Positions 21,956 to 32,087 of a stretch of 64,000 nucleotides of DNA are shown here, in pieces (the first letter of the stretch is position 1; each line of letters starts with the position of its first letter). Made by a program: the position numbers and the translations under genes. Below the pieces are notes generated by a model. That model did no database searches. It was not told the DNA's origin and saw only the letters and a list, made by a program, of their open reading frames with translations. Origin of the DNA: Calvatia gigantea (lineage: Eukaryota > Basidiomycota > Agaricomycetes > Agaricales > Lycoperdaceae); assembly GCA_025093985.1 (NCBI GenBank), contig JACAAK010000004.1:4278001-4342000 (forward strand). The letters are read 5' to 3'.

Positions 21956-24900
21956 GTGGCGGTCCTCAGGACTCTGCACAGGCTGAGGACCGTGTTGAAC
22001 TCACCTGTGCTACAGAGTGTTTTCGACTCAACGCTTCCACTCTTTCTAACCCCAATTCCCTGCAGCTCTATCTCACTTCCCCTTCTGTTTCTTCATCCAC
22101 TTCATCTAACCTCATCCGCTTCAAGGCTCTTGTTGATAGTGGGTCTACCCATTGCTTTATGGACTCTGACTTTGTACATTCATATGATCTTCCGACCACA
22201 CCCATTCCTCCTATTGAACTTCGTCTCTTTGATGGCTTGTCTAATATGTACATTACTGAACTAGTGAAGCTTCTTGTTACTTTTAACTGTGGTGAATCTA
22301 TGACTCTGGACTTTTACGTCACCTGGCTTGACTCTTCTTGCTCTGTGGTTCTTGGATATAACTGGCTTACCCGCTACAATCTGTTGATTGACTGGGTTCT
22401 GGGCCATATCACTTTCCGACTGCTTCAGCCTGAACTTCCTGCTACTTCTGCTCGCAGTGTGTCCATTCCAGTCGCACCTGCATCCTCTGCAGCATCCGCT
22501 TCAGCCGCCCCATCTGTCACCTCACAGTCTTCACCATCTGCTTCTTCTGCCATTTCTGTTACGGGCATGGTTGATGCAGCTCGTCCATACGTCTCACTGG
22601 TTAATGCCACCACCTTCCTCCATGCCTCTCACCTCCCTGGTTCAGTTCAGTATAGCCTCAATCTCAACAACCCATCTATAACAGCTTCCTCTGCCTCTGT
22701 TGAGGAGCCTCAGGACGACTGGTCCCATATCCTGGAAGAGTACTGTGATTTTGCTGACGTCTTCAGTAAAATGAAGGCTGACAAGCTTGCCCCACATTGG
22801 CCATATGACCTCCAGATCAATCTTGAAGAAGGTGGCCAACCACCAGTTGGTACCATCTATTCCCTATCTCAGGTTGAACTAGAGGCTCTATGTGAATTCA
22901 TTGACAAAAACCTTGCTATCGGATTCATCCACCCCTCCAACTCCCCTCATGGAGCCCCTGTCCTCTTTGTCAAGAAAAAGGATGGTTTGCTCCATTTATG
23001 CATCGATTTCCAAGGTCTCAACTGCATTACCAAGAAGGATCGCTACCCCCTTCCTCTCATATCCGACCTACTTGATTCGCCCCGCAAAGCCCACATCTAT
23101 ACCAAGATTGACCTATGCCATGCTTATCACCTTGTCCACATCACAGAAGGTGATGAATGGAAAACGGCCTTCCGAACCTGCTACAGATCGTTTGAGTGGC
23201 TCATTATGCCTTTCGGCCTTACCAATGCACCTGCCGCCTTCCAGCAGTTCATGAACAACATCTTCAAAGATCTCTTAGATGTCTGCATGACAGTCTATCT
23301 TGATGACATACTCATCTATTCCGATGACATCAGCATACACCACAAGCAAGTCTACAAGGTTCTCAAGTGGCTTAGGCAGAACGGTCTCTACGCCTGCATG
23401 GATAAGTGCGAATTTGAGTCTGACACAGTTGAATACCTTGGTTATGTTCTTTCCCCTGATGGTCTCAAGATGTCTGAAGACAAGGTCAAGATTATCCAGG
23501 ACTGGCCAGAACTGAAGAAGATCAAGGACATACAGTCCTTCTTAGGTTTTGCCAATTTCTATTGTCACTTCATTTATAACTACTCTGACATTGTAGTTCC
23601 TCTCACCTGCCTTACCTGCAAGGGTATTTCTTGGAACTTCAATGATAAATGTCAAGAGGCTTTCCAATCATTGAAGGATGCTTTCACCTCTGCTCCTATC
23701 CTGACCCACTGGATCCCTGATGCTCAAATCATTGTCAAGACAGATGCATCTGACTACACGCTAGCCGCCATCCTCTCTATCGTCACTGAGGATGGTGAAG
23801 TTCACCCCATGGCTTTCCATTTCTGTACATTCACTTCAGCCAAGTCGAACTACAACACATATGACAAGGAACTACTGGCTATCTTTGAAGCCTTTAGGAT
23901 CTGGCAGCATTATCTTGAAGGTGCTCCCCTTCCCATTGACATGGTCACTGATCATAAGAATCTGGAATACTTCTGCACCACTAAAATCCTTACCCGCCAT
24001 CAAGCTTGCTGGTCCAAATTCTTGTTACAGTTCAATCTCACCATCTGCTTTCGCCCCGGCCAACTTGGTATAAAGCCCGACACTTTAACTAGACGATGGG
24101 ACATCTACCCTAAAAGGGGGAATAATGGCTACACTACGGTCAATCCTCACAACTTCTGTCCAGTCTTTACTCATGAACAACTCACAGCCTCCGTCCACGC
24201 TACTTATCTTTATACCCCTTCCCTTTGTGCAGCCATGATCATTGACCTCAATCAGCTGCATTCCGACATCCTTTCATCTCTTCTGCAAGACCCAACTATG
24301 GCTCAACACCTAGCCAAACCTGAAGGATGCTGGATTGTAGATTCATCCAGTTTTCTCCGCCTTGATGACAGGATCTATGTTCCCAATGTTGACAATCTTC
24401 GACTTCATGTTCTACAGTACAAGCATGATCACATCCTTTCTGGACACTTCGGTCAGAACAAGACTCTGGAGTTAGTCTGACGTGATTACACTTGGCCCGA
24501 AATCTGCACAACAGTCAAAGATTTCTGCAAATCCTGCATCACCTGCATGTGCTCTAAGCCACAATGACACTGACCTTATGGAAACCTCAAGCAGCTCCCC
24601 ATTCCTGAATGGCCATGGAACTCTATCTCTATGGACTTCATTGAGAAACTGCCCACATCTTCCGACTACGACACTATCCTTGTTATCGTTGATTGCCTTA
24701 CCAAGCAATCTTTGTTCATTCCCACTCACGACACCATCACCTCAGCCAAACTCGCCCGCCTATTCGTCATTCATGTATTCTTGAAACATGGTATTCCCGA
24801 ACATGTTACATCCGATCGCAGTTCCAAATTTGTTTTGCACTTCTTCCACTTGCTTGGACAAGCACTGGACATGAAGTTACACTTCACCTCTGGGTATCAC

Positions 24901-25695
24901 CCTGAGGGTGACAGACAAACCGAACAGACTAACCAGACTCTCGAGCAATACCTCCGCATCTACTGCAACTACTAGCAGGACAACTGGGCTGAGTTACTGC
25001 CACTAGCTGAGTTTGCCTATAACAATGCTCCTAGTGCCACTACTGGTGTCTCCCCATTCTTCACTAATAAAAGCTATCATCCCAATATCACAGTCTACCC
25101 AGAACGCAACTTGGCGTCCACACACGCATGTCAATTCGTTGTCGACCTCAATGAACTCCACACAGTACTCAAATCTGAGATCAAGCAAGCTCAAGAATGG
25201 TACCAGTCATCCACTGATATCCACCGGACACCTGCACCTAACTTCACAGTTGGGCAAAAGGTCTTCGTTAAGGCACAGTTCTTCCACATGACTCGACTGT
25301 CGAAGAAACTCTTGGAAAAGTATTTGGGTCCTTATGAGATTATCGCTCAACCTGGTTCCATTTCTTATACTCTATGCTTACCTGACTCAATGCATGCCAT
25401 TCACCCAGTATTCCACATTTCGATGCTTGAACCTGCCACACCTAACCCATTTGATGGCCACTCTGACCCGCCTCCTCTGCCCATTGAAGTCGAAGGTGAG
25501 CCGGAGTACAAAATCACCCATATTGTTGACTCGAAGATCGACCATCGACATGCCTACAAGTTATTATACAAGGTCATTTGGTTGGGTTATGAGGATACTG
25601 AAGAAGAGTCTTCTTACTGAATTAGAGCATGCAGCTGAACTTGTGGCAGATTTCCATACAGCTTATCCTACTAAGCCTGGTCTCTTGCATTCTTT
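21952..25695 (+). pseudogene. Gypsy-A pol: protease, RT, RNase H, integrase, chromodomain
   Basis: ATG 21952 overlaps the gag stop. Open for 842 codons to TGA 24478. Order: aspartic protease (VDSGSTHCF, then LGYNWL), RT (FVKKKDG, KIDLCHAYH, FGLTNAPAAFQ, catalytic VYLDDILIYSDD near 23293), RNase H (KTDASDYT, DKELLAIFEA, TDHKNLEYF), integrase zinc finger (HDHILSGHFG..CKSCITC) and catalytic domain (SMDFIEKL, SDRSSKF, E in the DRQTEQTNQTLE helix), GPY/F-like region, and a C-terminal chromodomain (IVDSKIDHRHAYKLLYKVIWLGYED). Further stops: TGA 24565, TGA 24571, TAG 24973. Near 25615 a small shift moves the tail (ELEHAAELVADFH) to another frame, ending at 25699. All stops fit C-to-T changes. Confidence 0.92.
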
Positions 25696-25744
25696 GTAAC
25701 ACTTAATGGACTTATTTTCACTCTTATTCATGGACAGACTTTTT

Positions 25745-25767
25745 TTTATTGGACATTCAACTTTATT
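25745..25767 (-). promoter_or_regulatory. Candidate poly(A) signals of the antisense gene
   Basis: On the minus strand two AATAAA hexamers (complements at 25745-25750 and 25762-25767) lie 60-85 nt downstream of the antisense gene's final stop. Also within reach of the end of sense pol, but in the wrong orientation for it. Confidence 0.5.
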
Positions 25768-25829
25768 AAACATCAAAATCATGAGGAGCGAGGAAAGCCG
25801 TGTTCACCCGCACACCCTCAATCCTCATG

Positions 25830-26980
25830 CTAGCCCCCTTCCACACCCTCTTCCACACCATCTTCTTTTTCTCCACTCTCCTCCACACTTTCTTCACTTC
25901 CTTCCTCTCCACTACTACCATTTCCCTTCTCTTCCTCATCCAAGTCCATCTGCTCACCCCCTTCTCGCACCGGTCACGATGGCCCCTCACCCCAGTCCTC
26001 GATGTCGATGTCACCCGCCTCATCCACATGCCATTGGATATCCGCACCAGGCAGCCATTCTGCAATCTGTCCTGGATGTTCAGTCCTTCCTGTGTGTGGA
26101 GGATCCTGTTGACTCACCACCAGGCCAAGGGCATGGAACTCCTCTCCATTTGCAATGGTCTCCCTCAAGATCGCGGCTGAATTGTGGGTATCATGTTCTT
26201 GGTATCAGGACTTGTGTGCTATCCACGCATTCTGCTGACGCAATAAAATGATGATTTCATTAAGGCATAGGGTGTTCTCTTCAAGTGTGGTCATGAATCG
26301 GTTGAGATGTTGTGCGAGGACATGGGGATTCGAGACCTTGGCGCTTCCACCTGCCAGCTCACACTTTCGCTTGCCCTTGACACAAGTTGCGCATTTGGTG
26401 GTAACCTGGCTAAGGACTTCTCAGCTTAATATTCAACAGGAAGAGGCCGCACTTACTTGGAGTGGGTCTGTCCGGGTTGACACCTGATACCCATGTTGAT
26501 GCAGTGCTTGCAGAGGTTGTCCCCACCCATGGGAACACGCAACTGCAGCTGAACCTCCTCCTCTTCCTCCTTGTCCAACAACCCTGGCACATCATCCTCT
26601 TCATCCGAATCCTCCACCCTTGGCCATTTCCTCAATCGGCTGGGACCTGCTACCAGTTCCTCTTGGGCCTTCCCCTTCCTACGTCGTCATTCCTCCACGT
26701 TCTCCTCCTCTTGCTCCTCCCTTTTCTTACGTGCTGCCTCCTCAAGCCGCTTCTTCCACTTGTCACATTTCTTCGCCTCCTCTCGTTTCCTCTCCTCATC
26801 ACACCTCTTCTTCTCCTCCTCTTCATGCTTCTCCCTATCTGCTCTTTCTTTGGCTTCAGCGGCGGCGAGGTCCGCAATCAACCTGCACTCATCCTCTTTC
26901 TCCTGCTCACACTGAAGTCTGGCGCATTCACGTTTCTCCTCAAGTTCGGCTTGTAGTTGGGCAGCGGTCTTGGGAGGCAT
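25830..26980 (-). pseudogene. Antisense spliced gene of Gypsy-A: coiled coil plus Zn2Cys6-like cluster
   Basis: Minus-strand ATG at 26980. Exon 1 is 26457-26980, intron 26410-26456 (GTAAGT...TTAG, 47 nt), exon 2 is 25830-26409; together 368 codons in frame. Layout: a highly charged coiled coil (residues about 5-100), an acidic patch DSDEEDD, then CKHCINMGIRC, the splice junction in the linker, and CATCVKGKRKC. That gives C-x2-C-x6-C-x13-C-x2-C-x6-C, a Zn2Cys6-like pattern. A leucine-rich helix (TLEENTLCLNEIIILL) follows, then an acidic C-terminus rich in Glu/Gly/Ser. Premature stops are exactly three TGA codons (26687-26689, 26205-26207, 25974-25976), each one change from CGA. Similar coiled-coil/cysteine-cluster proteins annotated as Zn2C6-type are common in Agaricomycetes; role inferred as DNA or RNA binding. 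Function unproven. Confidence 0.75.
26410..26456 (-). other. Predicted intron in the antisense gene
   Basis: Minus-strand donor GTAAGT at 26456-26451 and acceptor TTAG ending at 26410; an AATATTAAGCTGAG stretch could hold the branch point. It contains a stop in the exon frame, and only its removal joins the two cysteine half-clusters in one frame. A nearby CAG acceptor would break the frame. Confidence 0.7.
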
Positions 26981-27117
26981 GGTGGTAGTAGGAGGTCAAG
27001 AGGCAATCAAAGGAAAATTTTTCAAAAGTGTGGATCTTATGCCCACATCAAATTTTTCAACTCCATTTCCCATGATACCTTCATGGCCTCAAGGGCTCAG
27101 CCCTAAGGGGGAAATAC

Positions 27118-27739
27118 TGTCACAACCTGTACATGCGCTCACCTGCTTCACCCGCTCTTACCTGGACTATACTTTATATTTTATTTACCATTCGCTCTCA
27201 CCCACTCTCCCCTGTCTCCCCCACTCTCCATTCTTACTATTATGTCTGACGTTAATTTCCGATTATCCTCCTTGTACATTTCTCCAGTCATCATACCTAC
27301 TCCCATTTCCCTTGCAATCCCTTTTACCATTCATATCGTTCCTGTTTCACCTTATTCCTTTTAGCTAGTTGCATTCCCAGTGTTTTTATCTAGTGGCCAT
27401 ACCTGGCCTGCACCTGAAGTCATAGTAGTTTCCTTTTGTAGAACCATACTTCCTCACATATATAAACCGTAGCTACTTCACCTGTAATCCTCAGTCTGAA
27501 ATCTACTTAGCGACATGCTACTTCTATTCTACCTCTGTCTCTGTCTCTGTCTCCGCCTCTGACTCTGTCCTTGTCCCTTATTCTGAAGTTAGGACCACTT
27601 GTTGGCAGGAGGGTGCAACACATACGCTGAAGCCATGGTCCTCCCGAGTTCGCCCGCTTCGTCCATCTTCGTCCACATCCACGCATCATCCCAGGTGTCT
27701 AGACTCCGGTCGTCTCACCCATGTGACCTGCACTTAACA
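27118..27739 (+). repeat. Gypsy-A 3' LTR
   Basis: 622 bp, differs from the 5' LTR at about 21 positions, all transitions, no gaps. Followed by the ATGAA target duplication at 27740-27744. Confidence 0.95.
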
Positions 27740-27744
27740 ATGAA

Positions 27745-28524
27745 GCCCAGATTCTATGGGTGTTGTTGTATATGAAAAGCAGCTGAGTGGCCAAGTAGGC
27801 CAAGAACATAATGCATTGGGAAGAGCAACACCCAGGGCAAACCCAATTCCTTGACTGAAAGGATTTTTCCATGGAGTTCCACAAGGACTTCTTTCCTGTG
27901 GACATGGAAGCTGCTACAGTCAACATCTTGGAAGGCACAGGGTACCACCAGGGCAACTGGAGTGTCGATGACTATCTCGATGACTTCTGCAACCTCATTT
28001 CACACTCAGAGTACACTGATCTAAAGGTGGTAGTTGTGAAATTCCAGCAAGGACTTCAGCTGACAATCTAGAATGTGATAGCCACCATAATCTCAGAATG
28101 CCCCTGGGACAATGACATAGAAGGTTGGTATGCTGCAGCCCAATGCATTGAACAGGTGAGAGCTGCCAATAATGCCTTCCAAGCCACTATCTGCTCTGAC
28201 CTGACATTCTTGAAAGCCAAACCCCTCTGTTCCCTCCCACTTCCACTGGTCACTGCTCCACCTCCACCCATTCAACCCACACCATCTCCCAGCACTCCTA
28301 CACCCATGGAGGTAGACACCTCTTGCCAACCTGCTCCACTCCCACCCACCTACTACCATTGTAAGAAGGTTGGGCACATTAAATCTGAATGCCCTTTCAG
28401 ACATGATGTCTGCCACCTGACTATAGAGGAGGAAGATGACCTCCTAATGAGACTCCTAGCCAAGAAGGATGTGAGAGAAGCAGCAGACTCAGCTCAAGCA
28501 GCTGAGGAAGTGGATTTTCTGTAG
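27745..28524 (+). pseudogene. Gypsy-C copy 2 gag, second part
   Basis: Continues gag after Gypsy-A (AQILWVLLYMKS, compare AQILWALSYMKN in copy 1). Several in-frame stops occur before 27871 and one TAG near 28070 (LTI-stop-NVIA). The tail carries the zinc knuckle, here YHCKKVGHIKSECPFRH with the first Cys replaced by Tyr, and ends EEVDFL at TAG 28522-28524. Confidence 0.85.
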
Positions 28525-28532
28525 AACAGCAA

Positions 28533-31531
28533 GTGGAATGTGCACCCTTGCTACAAAGTGTAAATAGATTCAGTGTGCTACCAATAGATGAAATAGACAA
28601 CTCTTTGCTTTCACCCATACCTGAACCAAAAGCCACACCACAGAAAACCCCTTCAATACCTCACCATCCTAAATGGGAAAAATGCCTGTCACTCAAACCT
28701 GTCATAGCCATGCTTGACCAACATGGGACCTCACTTATGCTACAAGTGGAACTAGAGACTACAGACACAGCAGAATGCCATAGTGTATGTGCTCTCATGG
28801 ACAGCTGTGCAACCAGCTCTTTTATTGACTGAGACTACATGCAGACCAACAAACTCAACACCCATACACTCTCTCACCTACTTGCAGTCTACAATGTTGA
28901 TGGATTGGAAAATGAGGCTGGTCAGATAATGGAAGTCATAGACATCATCCTTTACTACTGCAACCACTCAGAATGCTTCCTGCTCACAGTTACTGGACTT
29001 GGCCACCAAGACTTGCTTCTTGGATATACTTGGCTCAAACTACACAACCCTGACATCAACTGGCAGACCAGTGAAGTCCAAATGTCCCAATGCCCATCCA
29101 AGTATAAAGAGTGCAAGGTCAAAGCTAAAGCTGAGGCCCATACCCACCATCTCCAAACCTGCTGCATCTGTGCCTGCACTCTGGGCTCCTTCCCTGCCTG
29201 TGTAGAAGAAGTGGAAGAAGTGGATGATTCACCTGCCCTGCCATCTGCTCCCACTGATCTCTATGACGACAATGACTGAATCTTTGCTATCAATCTCCTC
29301 CCATGTCCAGGAGAAATTCATACAATGGGTACCATGTCCCAATAGCTGGCTGAGGCCTTCCACCACAACTCCCAGTCACCTGACTCACCCACTGGGTTTA
29401 GGGAAATCATTCTCTTCTATCTTCATGACTTCAAAGCCATATTCACCAAGGAGTCCTTCAACACACTGCCAGAGCATTGACCATAGGACCACATAGTTGA
29501 GCTCATCCCAGACACTGATCTGAAGGGCTGTAAGGTATATCCACTCTCACCCACTGAGCAGTTGCAGTTGGACGACTTCATCCAGGAAAACCTCTCATCT
29601 GATCGCATCTGCCCCTCCAAATCCCCCATGGCCTTGCCTGTCTTCTTCATCAAGAAGAAGGATGGATCCCTCTGTCTCATCCAGAACTACCATGCTCTCA
29701 ACACCATTACAGTGAAGAACAAGTACCCTCTCCTGCTCATATCTAAACTCATTGCACAGCTTCATGGAGCCAAGTACTTTACTAAATTGGATGTTCAATG
29801 GGGATTCAACAATGTGCAGATTAAACTGGGTGATGAGTAGAAGGCTGCATTCCAGATGAATCACAGATTATTTAAGCTGCTGGTCATGTTCTTTGGCCTC
29901 ACCAATAGCCCAGCCACCTTCCAAACCATGATAAACAATATTTTCCATGAGCTCATCATGGAGGGCATTGTTGTGGTATATATGGACAACATACTGATCT
30001 TCATGAAGATGATTGAAAAGCATCAAAAGGTCACCCACCAGGTCTTGCAAATTCTTGAATGGCACTAGCTTTTCCTTAAACCTGAAAAGTGTGAGTTCGA
30101 GAAGACCCACATCAAGTATCTTGGCCTCATCATATTGGAGAACAGTGTAGAGATGGACCTGGTCAAGGTCACAGGGGTATGAGAATGGCCTGCTCTGGCC
30201 AATGTGGGGGAAACACAAGCATTCCTGAGGTTTGTCAACTTCTACCACTAGTTCATCTGTGACTTCTCCCATATAGCCCGCCCCCTCTTCGACCTCACTA
30301 AGGCAGATACCAAGTGGAAATGGGGTATTGTGGAAGAAATGGCTTTCCAAGCACTTAAGGACACAGTTACCTCCTCCCCAGTTCTCCTCTCACTCCATGA
30401 CTCTGCTCCCTTCTGCATCGAAGCAGACAGCTCAGACTCTGCAATGGATGTGGTTCTCTCTTAGAAGGTAGCAGACTCGGACCAGTGGCATCCAGTGGCA
30501 TTCTACTTGAAATCCCTCTCTGCAGTTGAACAAAATTATGAGATCCACAACAAGAAAATGCTGGCAATCATCTGTGCACTAGAAGAATGGAGACACTTCC
30601 TCAAAGGTGCATGCTACCAAATTGAGATCTGGATAGACCATAAAAACCTAGAGTACTTTATGTCCACCAAGAAACTCAACTGTTGCCAAGCCCACTGGTC
30701 TCTTGTACTCTCCCACTTTGATTTCCACTTGTACCATTATCTCAGCTGAACTATGGGGAAACCCAATGCACTGTCCCATAGAGCCAACCATGGCACAGGA
30801 GCCCACAACAATGAGAACATCACCCGCCTTTCTAACAGACTCTTTGCCATTTGTGTACTCAAAGGGATTTTGATGGAAGGAGAGGAGCAGCTCCTGTTGA
30901 AGGATATCCACTCTGGAAACTGCATGGGTAAACAAGAGGAGACAGTTACTAAAGCTGCACAGGAACTCAAGCAGTCATCCACCAAGACTATGAGGAGTGC
31001 AGAATGGACAGAGCAGGATGGTCTACTCCTATTCCAAGGGAAGATCTATGTCCCAATAGGCTCTGATCTTAGACAGAGGATAGTAGCTCTCCACTATGAA
31101 ATGAAGATTGCCAGACATGCTAGGCAATGGAAAATGCTAGAACTCATCTTCCATAGCTACTGGTAGCCCTAGATGGCTTGATACATTGGTCAGTATGTCT
31201 CCACCTGTAATCTCTACATGTGTACCAAGCCTATCTGCTGTTCCCCACAAGGAGAACTCCACCCACTCCCCATCCCTGAAGCCCACTGGGACACGCTCAG
31301 TGTAGATTTTGTGGTCGAACTCCTGGAATCCACAGAGTATGACACTGTCATGACAGTAGTGGACTCTGTTTCTAAATGAGCCTACTTCATCCCTACCCAC
31401 ACCACTGTCTCAGCTGAAGGTGCAGTATGGCTCTTCCTCCACAATGTCTGGAAACTCCATGGACTTCCCAATGCTGTTGTTTTGGACTGCAGACCACAGT
31501 TCATTGCTGCATTTATGAAAGAGCTTTACTA
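28533..31531 (+). pseudogene. Gypsy-C copy 2 pol, protease to integrase core
   Basis: Shifted frame relative to gag, no ATG. Protease MDSCATSSFID near 28797 and LGYTWLKLHNP near 29020; RT from about 29560 (VFFIKKKDGS, KLDVQWGFNN, FGLTNSPATFQ). The catalytic box near 29976-29990 reads VYMDNIL, the second Asp of YMDD having become Asn. RNase H near 30410-30700 (EADSSDSAM, NKKMLAIICALEEW, DHKNLEYF). Integrase zinc finger and core to RPQFIAAFMKEL at 31525, where Copia-L interrupts. Many stops and frameshifts, more decayed than Gypsy-A. The Asp-to-Asn change alone would abolish activity. Confidence 0.88.
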
Positions 31532-32075
31532 TGTTGAATCTCGCTCTGTACCACTACGTTGGTTCAGTCTATTTATAGCTGAAATGGGGTTCAAGTATTT
31601 CACCTTCAGAGGGTCGATAATAACGGACCATCATAGACTATGTACGCAGTAGTTGTACCGCCCTTCTGGTAGTCAGTTATACACTCTGCATGGAACCTTC
31701 TAGTACATGTGTCGTACACAGTATGCTCCAATTATGCTACTGGTAGTTAGACCTCACCCATATAAGGGTTTAGAGTACACAGACCAGGGATATTAGTATA
31801 TATACCCTATGTAGCATTGTAGTATGTATGCCTCTTGGCTATGCCCTTTGGCGTAAGACTATATGTCTTCTCTCCTCTATGCTAGCTTCTCTAAGCATTG
31901 CTTCCCTTCTCCTTAAGACTCTCTGAGTATGCTGGTATAAGCAGGACTATTGCCGCTACCATGCATCTCTCCTACTAGACCATCTCCCGGATGAATACGA
32001 CTACCCTCCACCGCTGACGCCTATACGCTTAGGTAGTGTGAACTTATATTGGGATGTCTACTCGTTCTCTCAACA
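31532..32075 (+). repeat. Copia-L copy 2, 5' LTR
   Basis: 544 bp; differs from the 3' LTR at about 24 positions, all transitions, no indel. Confidence 0.93.
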
Positions 32076-32087
32076 GGTTATGGGCCC
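32076..32087 (+). other. Copia-L primer-binding site (half tRNA-iMet type)
   Basis: GGTTATGGGCCC directly after the 5' LTR. It is one mismatch from GGTTATGAGCCC, the complement of the fungal initiator tRNA anticodon stem-loop. Confidence 0.65.

Larger units (their letters stand above)
19706..27739 (+). mobile_element. Gypsy-A, complete Ty3/gypsy chromovirus with antisense gene
   Basis: 8034 bp. 5' LTR 19706-20327 and 3' LTR 27118-27739, both exactly 622 bp; target duplication ATGAA on both sides; polypurine tract AAGGGGGAAATAC before the 3' LTR. Sense genes are gag (20378-21955) and pol (21952-25695). About 1.5 kb between pol and the 3' LTR holds an antisense spliced gene (25830-26980). The LTRs differ at about 21 positions, all transitions, so the copy is fairly young but mutated; gag, pol and the antisense gene all carry premature stops. 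Confidence 0.95.

Noticed and set aside
26410..26456. Acceptor CAG four bases further downstream for the antisense intron
   Set aside because: It would shift exon 2 out of frame and destroy the second cysteine half-cluster; the TTAG acceptor keeps the frame.
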